Positions 44,690 to 56,700 of a DNA stretch of 64,000 bases are shown piece by piece. Origin of the DNA: Xiphias gladius (Eukaryota > Chordata > Actinopteri > Istiophoriformes > Xiphiidae); assembly GCF_016859285.1 (NCBI RefSeq), contig NC_053415.1:12210501-12274500 (forward strand), read 5' to 3'. Both the position numbers and the translations under genes were made by a program. The notes under the pieces were generated by a model, which worked only from the letters and a program-made list of their open reading frames with translations, ran no database searches and was not told the DNA's origin. The stretch's first letter is position 1; each line of letters opens with the position of its first letter.

Positions 44690-44893
44690 TCAGGGTTCCG
44701 GTTAGAGTCAGGTTTAGGTTAGGGTTAGTGTAACGGGCTGGGGAATTTATTATGTCAAAAAGGTATGTGTGTGCATCTGTCATAGGCTACTTTATGTGGA
44801 CAAATTTCAGACTAAGACCAGTTAATTGAGGACAGCTTGTCCAACTGGGGACAATTTGTCCCCAATTTGGAAAAAGATTATTTTTGGGTCACT

Positions 44894-44991
<98 letters not shown>

Positions 44992-45006
44992 TGTGTGTGT
45001 GTGTGT
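44690..45006. repeat. Telomere-like, GT-linked interspersed repeat, copy 2
   Basis: A degenerate TTAGGG stretch (tttaggttagggttag near 44711) is followed by a block (agaccagttaattg, then ttgtccccaatttggaaaaa, 44806-44896). That block is the reverse complement of 7122-7204. A GT tract of about 112 bp (44895-45006), interrupted once, completes it. Confidence 0.65.
44895..45006. repeat. Very long (GT)n microsatellite
   Basis: About 48 uninterrupted GT units, one CT interruption near 44991, then about seven more. This is the longest dinucleotide tract of the window. Confidence 0.95.
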
Positions 45007-45313
45007 TGGAGAGAGAGAGACAGAGAGAGCAAACACCTCCAAACAACTGCTGTTTAGTTGGATTGTCATTTCCTTCATAATGACCCATATGCATGTTTTA
45101 TGATCTGTTGCCCAGATCAGAAGATAGAGAGAAAGGGCTGGCTTTGTAGGTAGAGTGTGCACGTAGGCGTGAGAGATAAAGGAAAAGCACCAAAACGAAG
45201 AGTGTCTTTATGTGTGTTTGTTTCAGAAAGCTACTACAGAGAAGGTGTGTCACTGAATAAAGAGAGAAAAATCGACTATGACCTCAGTGTAGAGTTCCCT
45301 GCAAACAATTTTA

Positions 45314-45321
45314 GGGTGGAG
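45314..45321. repeat. Left 8-bp target-site duplication (gggtggag)
   Basis: The octamer gggtggag precedes the hAT-like element and is repeated perfectly right after it at 45739-45746. Confidence 0.85.
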
Positions 45322-45738
45322 CAGGGTTGGCTCGTGGCATAGGCGACATAGGCGGTTGCTGAGGGCTCAGAATGTAAGGGGGGTGCCGCTAACATAATTT
45401 TATTAGTCATTGTTATAATAACAATATTAACAATAAAAACAGCCTTTTTTAAAATTACAATAATAAACATACTGCACCCCCTGAACTCTCAGTCACAAGT
45501 TGACAGCGTGATGGAATAAACACTTCTGCACTTGTACTGTGTACACTGCACACTGAAATTGGGGGATGAGGGGTACCATTTGATGTGCAATTGTTCATCT
45601 CTCAGCCCAAGTCCAGGACGTAACACTGACTGAGTGATGGCAAATGCCAGACTGGATCCTCTGGAGGGACTCTTAAATTATCATTAGCTCAATTTATTTC
45701 ATGATTAAAAAATACCAAAATAGCCGGAACCGGCCCTG
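45322..45738. mobile_element. hAT-like MITE with perfect target-site duplication
   Basis: The 417-bp element begins CAGGGTTGGCTCGTGGCATA; the complement of its other end begins CAGGGCCGGTTCCGGC. The ends are imperfect inverted repeats with the CAGGG start typical of hAT elements, and perfect 8-bp duplications flank it. There is no transposase frame, so it was moved in trans. The left end (ggcataggcgacataggcgg) is a family sequence I know from other fish. Confidence 0.8.
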
Positions 45739-45746
45739 GGGTGGAG
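45739..45746. repeat. Right 8-bp target-site duplication (gggtggag)
   Basis: This is a perfect copy of the octamer at 45314-45321, as expected for hAT insertion. Confidence 0.85.
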
Positions 45747-48334
45747 TGTGGCAATGGTGCTCACACATTTAGCTGCTAGTGAGCTGGCAGTGAGCTAGAA
45801 AAAAACAAACAAACAAAAAAAACTTCTTGCAGTAAGAATACAACAATCAATCCTAAACATACCATAAAACACTCAAAATTTGAAGGTACTGGATTTTCAG
45901 AAATCTTTTATTTACACAAAATTTTGTACATGTTTGCCTTCTGACATTAAAATACCTCCACCTCTGTGATTTCCAGTGTTCTGGAAAAAAGAAGGAAGAT
46001 AGATACCCATGATTTTAAAAAAAAACAAAAAAAAACAAAACATCTCCCTCTGGACCAGCTAATGCTATGTCAACTATATTTGGTACCCAAGCTAAGTTAT
46101 AATGAAATGCTGTCAGCTGTAAGAACAAGTAAATGTTTTGCATATATTACACACTGGTAGTAAGTAATCCATCAGTGACACATTGGGCAGAAAACTGCTG
46201 TGGTTTACAGTGGATGAGGTCCTATTGACTTGGTGTCAGATAACAGTATCTCTTAAACCTGGGGGTTTAAAATTGGTGCCAAAATACCTCTTGAGTTATG
46301 GTTTAAAGTCAGAAACGCTAATGTTTGTCTCTCTACTGAACATATTATGGATTAAGTACAATAAAGTTAGGGTTTATTGCAGGTCTATTGTAGTAGACTG
46401 CATTAGCTATAGTTTTAGCTATAGGTGTGTAGTACCCAGCAACTGGGAGTATTAGCAAGTGCATTTCTTTGTGGACCTCTTTTCTGTCATGAAATGTTAG
46501 TGATATTAAATGTAATTTTATTGGCCCTGAGGTTTGGTTTACAGCCAGGGGAAGCAGTGATTGTGTTCCCCTCCTTTATTTTTATTTTTCACCTCATATG
46601 AAGTCACCCAATAAATTACAGAGTCATCTTAAATTTAAAATTTCAAATCATCTTAGCACACAGTCCCACTCACTTTAGTGCGTTTCACAAATGAGTAAGA
46701 ATATGGAAAATGCATGAATTGATTTTTGTCTTAATTTTACATTTCATTTTTCACCTAAAAAGGCCATAAGACAGGTGAGGACGCAAGGCCTTTTTTGCCA
46801 TTGTTCAGTTGTCACAACCACAGATTCCAGAAACAGCCTTTGGAATATTTGAACAATAGAGCTGTTGCAACTAAGAGGTGTAACATAACTCCGAAAAAAT
46901 TAATCGTTCTCTCTCTGTTTCTCACTGTAAGTGTAATAGTAACTTATTATTACAACAGCTGCATCAAATACAATATATATCACAATGACAGGTCCAATAT
47001 AAATTCAAACTTTCCTTACACTAAAAGTTTAATCGGCCATATTTCTAGACCAAAAATTCTGCCCGTAGGACTAAAAAACAGATGAAGTGAGTTTCTGTGT
47101 TCAGAACAGCATTCAAAGGTTAAAGGGTAGATTCTGGTCCTCAATCAGATGATAAGATAACTGTGCCACAGAAGATCATAAGGAAAAAGTAAACATTTTG
47201 AAGTTTCCCAACTTGAAATGTTTAGGAATGCTTGGTCTGTGCAGCATACTGAAGTCAGCAGCAGCCCGTGAATCTGAATCAGTTTAGTAAGTAGAGTTGG
47301 CAGGCTGACTCCTCTGCTTGACTATCTGTCTAAATATGAGCCGAGTGCTTCAGGGGATATGTCTTCTCCTCTCTCCTCCACTTCCTTGGTTTTTTTGGGT
47401 CTCACTGTCTGTATCCCCTCTTTCATCCCTGTCCCTCTCTATAACTTTCCTGCTTTCTTTCTTCAGTGGTTCTTGATTCTTCCTTTAGTTCCATAGCTTC
47501 TCTGTCTTTTTACCTTTTCTCATCACATCTGTCCTTAATCTCTCGTCTGGGACGTTCATGTGATGTTCGCGTGATTTTCTACAAAAAGCAGCTTTTTGTA
47601 TGATGACCTGCAAAAGAATCTTGACATGAAATGACAATCTCATTTGTAACATAACACAATTTTCTTTTAGTTTGGATTAGGGTGATTTATTTAGTTTATA
47701 TTTTTCGAAGGTTTAGCTCTTGATTACAGTTTGGCAGCAAATCGTCATCATGAGCTATACCTTTGAATACATAATGGTTCATATCAATTTTGTATAAAAT
47801 TATCTGAATTATAGTTTTATTTATATAACTCAGATTAGGGTTAGGGCTAACAGTAAATGGGTCTGTCTAGAGTGGGAAGCGTTAGAAATTCTGTTGGTCA
47901 TTTAACACATCCACTTGCACACGATGATCATCCTTTGCCCTTTCACGTATTCACATGTTGGACACAAACATGTTCCACTTTCACTCACGACATCTCCCCG
48001 ATTGTACACACGCACATAAACATCGAACACAAACACACAAACACAGACACCACCCACCAGTAGTGAGCTGAGTCAGAGCCCCTCAGGTTTGCTGATTCAG
48101 AAACCTCCCCTTAAGTATGCTTACTACAATTAAGTATGCTTGAATACATCCTCACTCATATGTGTTAAGCACACACACATTGCCATACACGCAAACATAC
48201 ACAAATTCATGCATGAACAAAAATACATGCATACACACCCAAACAATGCAGAAAAACACATTAATATGATCATGTCTTTGCCCCAGCGCAGTCAGACATG
48301 AGATTTTCACTAAACCAGTTTGTTGGTCCAGCAC
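45747..48334. other. Intergenic DNA
   Basis: No gene is recognised. The stretch is AT-rich with CA-rich clusters near 48005-48045 and 48170-48245. Confidence 0.5.
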
Positions 48335-48930
48335 TTAGGCCGAGACTGAAATATTTCAAAAACTACAGCCCTGGATGGATTGTAATGGCATTTGCACAGA
48401 CATTGATGATTCCCAGACAATCAATCCCTCTCACTTTGGTGACATCCTGACTTTTCCTTTAGCGCTACCATGAGGTTGACATTTTTTTTTTTTTTTTAGT
48501 GAAATGTCTCGATAAGCTATTGGATGGATAGTCACAAAATCTGGTTCAGACATCCATGTCTCCCTCGGGATGAACTTTATTAAATTTGTTATGACCTTAA
48601 CTTTTCCCCCAGCACCACCAGCAGTTTAAAATTTCAATTTGTCCAATACTTCGGTTCATGACCATATACCTGAAAAGCTAATAATATTACCATCTGCCAG
48701 AGTTGTACTTTGTGTTTAGTGGTAATTAGCAAATGTTAGCATGCTAACATGCTAAAATAAGATTGTGAACATGGTGAACATTATACCTGCTAAACATCAG
48801 CATGTTAGCTTTGTCACTGTGAGCATGTCAGCATGTTGATATTAACATTTAGCTCGAATCACCACTATGCCTAACACAATGTCTACAAAGCCTGCTCAGT
48901 GAAAGCAGCATGTTAGCAGCACAGTAGCAG
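48335..48930. repeat. Common percomorph interspersed repeat
   Basis: Characteristic strings are ctattggatggatagtcaca, tttaaaatttcaatttgtcc, tttgtgtttagtggtaatta, atgttagcatgctaacatgc and taaacatcagcatgttagct. I recognise these as a high-copy percomorph repeat. A poly-T insertion lies at 48483-48498. No coding capacity remains. The class (non-LTR or DNA) cannot be decided here. Confidence 0.65.
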
Positions 48931-51099
48931 CTTCAGAACTGCATCTGGGTCTACATTCATGATGCATTCAGGCACTCAGAGCCCAACACATAATCATTGT
49001 AGTTAAACACATAATACTCAACAAAATAGACTTGAAGCTTAAAAACATGCTTCTAATTGCTGTTATGCATCTATAGCTCGAGGGAAGACTTATAGTCTTG
49101 TTACACTACAGAGATTAAACTTAGCTAGCACACTAGGGGAGAAATAACTTTAAGGTTTATAATCATCAGGCCTTTCAGCTAAAGTCTTGCTAAATATGCA
49201 CAACAGCTTAAATAGTGGATAATTTTGTCGCCATGGATACACAGGTCTCAAAGTCAACGTGGCAGTTTGTGACTTACAACATTTACAAAACAAACTTTAT
49301 TTACACGTGTTGCTGTTAAATTGTTGTTTTGTACATTAATTGCCTGCATTCAATAGTTTTAAATCTGTCAACTGATTATCAAGCTTAACTGAACTGTTGT
49401 GGAACCTGGCACCTCCGAACAGCTAAGTCATTCAAAACGTCCTGTCACACAAGGGAACACTTCGGGAGCTCTTCAGTGGGACTTTGTGAAGAGAAAGCCA
49501 TGGGACCTGGTAAGCAACAGGTTGGAGCACTCTAAAATTGTATACGGTCTATGAACTGAATTTGAATGCGTTCTGTGGTGATGGCAGCGCTGTTTTTGTG
49601 TGAGATTTTAAATTCCTTTGGACAAAACCAGGACCATATGTACAGCTAAAAACTGTTTTGGTTTGGTTTTAAACCATATAATAATATACACATAACACAC
49701 TTGTTAAAATATACGCTAACGAATCACAGATAACCAAAGCAAAGATCACAGATTCAATAAAGGATGGGACATAGACATGGGAGGACCCTGACTGCTGCTC
49801 CTCATGTCACATTGCGCTCATACACAGATTCACATGCATACACACAAACACAAACACGTAATGTGCATTTTTAATCAAGTCCAGAAAATATAACTAACAG
49901 GAGGCCACTTTCAACCTTTTTTAACTCATCCTTCATCTAGCAGTATAGCACCAATTACATTTTTTGGCAAAGATATTCGTATTTGCATTTCATCTTCTTC
50001 AGCAACGTACAGTGCAGATAGATGGTACACTGCAAATCATAGTTTGGCTTCAGCTGCCTTTAGCATATTCTATGTACCATAAGATACATAAGTCATTGCT
50101 TTTTTGCAAGTCACTGCAGAAGAGATTGACTGCGCAGTGCCAAGGCGTAAAGGTATTGTAACATTTAAGATAGAAGGGACACAAGGGGATAAGGGTATAT
50201 TTAGTATATCTGATGCTCGCTCTATAAGTTATTGTGCAGGAGAATCACTTCAGTGACTTAAATATAAATGTAGGCTGGGACAGAGTTTAGGGAATAAAAA
50301 CACATAACCTATCCTAACTTTTCATTTCCTCTTGTCACTACTCTTTCTCTTTTTTGTATTCCCTTCTTCTGTTTCTCTACCTTTTATTCACTCTCCCACC
50401 TTGCCTCCCACCCATAAAATTGAGATTACATTAGCAAGACTTCTTTTCTTGTCTCTCAGTGGAGAAGAGCTTAATTACTGAGTCTTGGCCTTCGCCAAAG
50501 TCCCTCGGCTCTTATTGTGTTTTAAGAAACCTAGTTTTCAGAGCTGCGTCGCCGCACTTTAGTTAAATAATGAAAATGGTACAGTTAATTTTCACAAAAT
50601 CTTATAAAGTCAATTTATAGAAGGCATTATAGAACAAGAGTTTGTCTTGTTTTAACAGCAGTGGGATATAAAGATACCTGACTGTCCTTATAAAAGGCAC
50701 AGCTCTCTGAAGAAGTTTCAAGAAGTAAACTGTAACATTTAAAACAAATTGTTACCTATTTACTTGGAAAAACGTTTTGCCCTTTTTTAAAACAAAGTCC
50801 GATGTTTGTCTTTAAGCGGGAAAATGTGATAGACAGAACTGGAGACAGGAGGGTTCTGCAAGGCAGCAGAGACATGGGACAGTAGAACCGCAAACACAGT
50901 CTCTGATACAAGCCTCCTGCCTCCCTCAGACAGTGTATTATTATGGCTTCCTGATACTAACCAGCTCTCTTTGTGTCATGGTGAATTTCATTGCTCCCAC
51001 TCTGTGCTTTCGCTTTCATCTTTTATTATGGTTTCTTCTCCTCATAGATATTCTTTTCTTAGTCTTTCTCTTATCTGTCTTTCTTTATCTTTAACTCTT

Positions 51100-51160
<61 letters not shown>

Positions 51161-51345
51161 ATCTCTCTCTCACAAACACACACACACAAACACACACACA
51201 CAGAGAGACACACACATAAACATAAAACATATTGGGTTCAGAAATATCCTCCCTAATGAGATACAGCAATATCTAGAACCAGCTCAAACACATAACAACA
51301 CACACATCCACAAACCCCTACACTTACAGGATAGACACACCCATG

Positions 51346-51377
<32 letters not shown>

Positions 51378-52288
51378 GAGACATGCCCTTATAGTTCTGT
51401 ATCTTATGATAATGTCTGTTTCTTCCAATTAGAGACTTCTTTCTCTGTAATGTTTTCCACACTACTCGCACTCTCTTTCCTCTTTAGTCTGTCCCTTTTT
51501 CCCCCCTCTGTGATTGCTTCTCTCTATTCGGTCTCATTCATTCTCTCTCTCTAAACCCCACTATCAGCCTGTAACCTGTCTCTGACACAAAACAGATGTC
51601 TCTCTATCCCCTCCTTCCTCCCTCTATCTCTTCCTGCTCCTCTACCTCTCTATATTTCACTTCATTTTCACCCACCTTCAGTTCTCAGCACTATATTTTC
51701 TGTCTCTGCCCTTTTCACCCTGTACTCCTTTTTGATCTTCCAATCTGATTTTGTCTTTTTTATGTTTCACAGTCTACATTCTCACTCTTTCTCTATCTTT
51801 GTTTGAAAGGACAACCTATGGCGTGTTATGATTTTCAGGGGACAAAGTGCTCAAACAAGTACTGTTTGACTTGCTTTGTTAGCAGCGTCGTTCATAAACA
51901 AACACTCTCGTAAATGCTGTTAGTTTGCCATTTAAAGTCATTGTTGTAACTGTGGTTCTTCACTCTATATTTATCTTGAGCCTTCTCCATTTTCTTTTTT
52001 CTCTCTTTGAGTTTGTTTTTCATTCATTCAAATGCTAACTGAGTTGATCAGAGATTCAGTTACATTATAGAATACTTTACCTTTCCTTTTCTGTTTCTTT
52101 GCTCTACAGAGATGAGCATATACATCAACTCATCACAATATCTATCATTTATCCAATGTACATACAACCATCTGTCCAAATCCACCATCCTTCCATTCAT
52201 TCAGATTGTTTTCTGCTCTGAAGCAACCTCTGACCACCCTTCAAAGAATCTCATAGATCAACTGTGTCTGTTTCACATATAGTAAATT
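48931..52288. other. Intergenic DNA
   Basis: No gene is recognised. It contains pyrimidine-rich stretches (50330-50400, 51460-51800), a (CT)n tract and CA clusters near 51175-51215 and 51340-51372. Confidence 0.5.
51103..51158. repeat. (CT)n microsatellite
   Basis: About 28 CT units are followed by imperfect CT and CA repeats to about 51215. Confidence 0.92.
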
Positions 52289-52342
52289 TACACTGCATTC
52301 AGAAAGTATTCAGACCCCTTCACTTTTTCCATATTGTGTTAT
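52289..52342 (+). repeat. Left terminal inverted repeat of the Tc1-like element
   Basis: It starts at a TA and reads into attcagaaagtattcagacc. It pairs with 53697-53750 at most positions. Confidence 0.88.
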
Positions 52343-52559
52343 CTTGCTGCCTTATGCTAAATCATTTAAATTCATATTTTCCCTCATCAATTTACACACA
52401 ATATCCCATAATTACAAAATGAAAACAGAATCTTAGAATTTCCTTGCCAATTTATTAAAAAAGGAAAAACTGAAATATCACATTGACATAAGTGACATGT
52501 GAAATTCATATCAGGTGTTTCCCATTTCTCTTGATCATCTTTGAGATGTTTCTACACCT

Positions 52560-53545
52560 TATTTGGAGTCGGACCGGTCCAAGGAACTGTCTGCAGAGCT
52601 CAGAGACAGGATTGTGTTAAGGCCAGGTTCTGGGGAAGGCTAAAAAAATAAGTCTGCTGCATTGAAGGTTCCCAAGAGCACAGTGGCCTCCATAATTCTT
52701 CAATGGAACAAGTCTGGAACAACCAGGACTCTTCCTAGAGCTGGCCACCTGGCAAAATTGAGCAATAGGGGGAGAGGTGACCAAGAATCCGATCTGGGTG
52801 AGCTCCGGAGATCCTGTGTGGAGATGGGAGAAACTTCAAGAAGGACAACCATCACTGCAACACTCCACTGATCTGGGCTTTATGGCAGAGTTGCCAAATG
52901 GACGCCTCTCCTCGGTGAAAGACACATGAAAGCCTGATTGAAGTTTTTAAGAAAGCACCTAAAGGACTGTCAGACTGTGAGAAACAAGATTATCTGCTCT
53001 GATTAAACCAAGATTTAACTGTTTGGCCGCAATTCTAAGCTTCATGTCTGGAGGAAACCAGGCATCCCTCATGAAGCATGATGGTGGCAGCATCATGCTG
53101 TCGGGGTGTTTTTCCGCAGTAGGGACAGGGAAGCTGGTTAAGGTTGAGGGAAAGCAGAACGGAGCAAAGTACAGAGATATCCTTAATGAAAACCTGGTCC
53201 AGAGAGCTCAGGACCTCAAACTGGGCTGAGGGATCACCTTCTAACAGGACAATGACCCTAAGCACACAGCCATGACAACACAGGAGTGGCTTAGGCACAA
53301 CACTGTGAATGTCCTTGAATGAGCCCAGCCAGATCCCTGACTTGAACCCAAACGAATATATCTCTGGAGAGACCTGAAAATGGCTGTCCATCAATGGGCC
53401 CCATCCAACCGGACAGAGCTTGAGAGGATCTGCAGAGAAGAATGGGAGAATATCCCAAAATCCAGGTGTGCAAAGCTTGTTGCATTATACCCAGGAAGAC
53501 TCGAGGCTGTTATCGCTGCCAAAGGTGCTTCAGCTAAGTACTGAG
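52560..53545 (+). pseudogene. Tc1-like transposase pseudogene
   Basis: Fragments in shifting frames recall a Tc1 transposase. A helix-turn-helix part (STVASIILQWNKSGTTRTLP) gives way to KHDGGSIMLSGCFSAVGTG, then an ngtcctaacaggacaatgac-like QDND block near 53243, then a C-terminal block with gagaatatcccaaaatccagg-type sequence near 53450. Stops and frameshifts separate them, so no functional transposase is made. Confidence 0.82.
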
Positions 53546-53696
53546 TAAAGGGTCTGAATACTTATATCAATGTGATATTTCAGTTTTTGACCTTTTGAAT
53601 AAATTTTCAAAAATTCAAAAATTCTAATTAGGGGGAGTGAGTGTAGTTTGATGAGGGGAAAATGAATTTTAAGGATTTTCGGATTAAGGCTGCAAC

Positions 53697-53750
53697 ATAA
53701 CAAAATGTGGAAAATGTGAAGGGGTCTGAATACTTTCTGACTGCACTGTA
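53697..53750 (-). repeat. Right terminal inverted repeat of the Tc1-like element
   Basis: It is the reverse-complement partner of 52289-52342 and ends in a TA at 53749-53750. Confidence 0.88.
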
Positions 53751-56700
53751 CATCTGCATATTTATTGCTTTCTTAATTCCTCCTCATACTTGTCTGTTTT
53801 CAAGCATTCCTTTATTCAGTCTTTTTCGATCCCGTTATCTTCCGCTAATCTTTTCCATCCCAGATCAGCTAAGGCGAGCTCACCGGCAAAAGAAAAGAGA
53901 GTCTCATTATCTCTGCCACCTGATGAGGGTGCGTTAGTGTGTATGCGTGTGTGGGCAGTTCTGTGTCTATTTGTTGCTGCACCCTAGGGTTTTTGGGTGG
54001 GAAGATGCATACTGTGTGAAAGTGTGTGTCTGTTTGTGTCAGCATGTTCCACTTGTCATCCCCAAAAAAAGTCATCTCACCACTGCTCTGCAATCTATGT
54101 CTATAATTACAGGGTACATGTAGGAAAACACGATTCACTAACCCAGAGTATTATCCATGTGAGTGTTTGTGTGTGTGCGTATGAACATTTTTGCTATCCA
54201 TGATGTTGGACACATTTTCAAAATATGACAATTTCCATTATAAATCAGTGGTTCTTCAGCCATGAACCAACCCAAAAGTGTGTTGTAGGCTTGTTTCTTG
54301 TTTTACCACAACACAGGAACAATTGTTTGTTTTAAATAGGCCCAGGTCCCAGTGTGACACTTAAATGTATTCAATCTGGTGAAAGTTTAAGGGTTTCTCC
54401 TCTAATTCACTGGGTTATAATAATAATAGAAACACTCCCCTCTGCAACATTCCTAGGCAACCTTCCCTCCATAAATCCACGACTTCCTATCTGCCTCATT
54501 CAGTTAAGTTTATTGCAGAGGAACTTTGTTGAGGTCTTTCATGGGGCTGGGATTTCCCAAATCCACCCTGACATAACTCACCGTGCAAAGCATCAACACT
54601 AATTGCCCTCATCGATTCGCACCTTGTTACCAGATTGTCTTCATCATCATTTTACAGAAAAATAGTCTTTGTTTATAAGAAACCATAAATTATGCTTTCT
54701 ATAAATGATGTAAATGCTTTGGAACATCTCATTGACCTGTATTTCCCAATGCCTTCCTTTTTAATATGTTTATCTAACTGGGTGTTGTTTTGGCCTATTA
54801 TGGTGATTTTATCATTGATGATACAACATAGCATGATCAAATATTGTTTAAAATTCAGCAAACATACTATAGATTCAACTAAGCATTTCACCAGAGAAAC
54901 ATTTTTTTCATGACATGTTAAGCTACAGTGTAAGAAGTAGTTCACACACTGCACACTTAATGGCATCACATCACACATTTTCCTTTGAGTTACTGCATGT
55001 ATTGTGCAATAATGCATTGAAGGAATGCCAATTGAAGGTCGTGATAGTGCACATTTTAATGAAAAATGTAAAAGTTCCTTGATTATGTCTTTTTTTCCTT
55101 AGAAAAATATATTTTGAATGTTTATTTCCTTTTTAGCTTTGCTACAGTGTCGAATTTTAGCATTAAAAGTAAACTTTAAAGTTTGGAGACAATTAAAAAT
55201 GTAGGTAAGTCTGAGTTCCTCTCTGGAGCCAAAACTTAACACTGATGGTCATATTACAGAATTAGTTTTGAGGGCTGAAAACAGTCTGTAGCTCTCTGTA
55301 GAGCTCTGAAATTTTTGTCAGGATTTAATTTATCCATGGGCCCTTTGGGAGTCCGGACTGAGATGCATAAACAAAGCAATAAAGCAATAATTAATTAAAA
55401 GAATAAATAAAGCAAACCATTTCAAGCTTGGTGATTGAGTGAATCTAAACTCCGGCTACCTTGGGATTTCTTGGTCAAAAATATAGACTGAGCGGAAAAG
55501 GCTCTTTTGTAGCTTTGTATCTAAGTAGAGTCAGACACAGTGTGTCCTCTCATATGGGCTGCTCACAAACCTCACAGCACAGGCTTTGTTCAAACCAGCT
55601 GTCTAACCGCAGCTCCACAGAGAATATTCATCTGTCATCTTTGGCTTAACTATGACTTTTGTTCTCTGCACCTGACCAATGTTTGCATGTCTTAGTGCAA
55701 AGTATTGCAAAGTAACTGGGCCCCTGCATATGTGCTTGTGCGCATGTTTTAGCGTTTGCGTCCTGCATTGATACACTTTCCAGCCCCAGTAAAAGTAGGC
55801 CATCCAGTGAGCCCATGAGTCAGCCTTTTCTCCAGAGAAGGGAGGGAAGACTAGCTGGGAGACTCCCTGACTTGACAGCATCATTAACGGCTGACCAACA
55901 CACCCTACCAGGCGGACACATACACACACATCTTTGTTTTAACTTACATATGTAAGCACTGTCACACATAAATGCATAAATCCACACAAACACACACACA
56001 GCTGACCCGCTGCATGTGCTGAAACACACCCAAAGTCAGACCTTGGCAGTATTTCTTGATGGATACTGTAAACGTTTGTCTCCCCTGGTGTAAAAATTCG
56101 ATGCTGAGGTCACTGACTCTCTGCTGATTTCAAATTAATTCATGACATGAACCGTGTTGAACTCAGCGTTACTGAACTGAGCTTAGCTCTGGTTTTGACT
56201 GGCCTATTTCTCTTTTTGGTTTGTTTTTTACTCACACTTTTTCTGGTTTTGGCATAATGTATACATTTACAGTCTTTTACCATAAATACACAATTTGACC
56301 ATAACAGAATTTAAATCCTATTTGTTTCATTTTTTTGTTTGTTTCATTTCAAAGGGCAAGGGGAAAAAATCTCTGAGAATGATTTCAAATAGTAACATCT
56401 GCCGGACATGATTGAGCAAAAATATTGACAGATTACTCTTAAAGATGAGGTGAAATTTATGCATTACCAGTGAAGAAACTGGGACTGTGAATCAATACAG
56501 ATGCAATGCCCCAGTTTCATAACAGAAGAATCAAGATAGAACACTTAAGAAGCAGAGGCAAGCTCATCAAACATTTAACATACTTCAGTGTGTGTTTAAA
56601 ATGTATTCAAACACTATTTTGCCTTTGTGTGGATTAAATGGGATTGATCTGAGAAACACTGAGAATAAGTGGCCTTGGTTCTTGCTAAGCTGTTGTTGTA

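Larger units (their letters stand above)
42136..45313. other. Intergenic DNA with polypurine tracts and a telomere-like repeat
   Basis: It contains GA-rich stretches (to 43080 and again 44160-44480), a poly-C/poly-A junction near 43193-43225 and a long GT tract. A 61-codon frame at 43318-43503 has no recognisable domain. Confidence 0.5.
52289..53750 (+). mobile_element. Full-length but decayed Tc1-like transposon
   Basis: At 1462 bp it is close to the roughly 1.6 kb of intact Tc1 elements. Inverted repeats of about 54 bp (52289-52342 and 53697-53750) start TACACTGCATTCAGAAAGTA and, on the complement, TACAGTGCAGTCAGAAAGTA. Both ends carry TA. A transposase pseudogene lies between them in the + direction. 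Confidence 0.9.
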
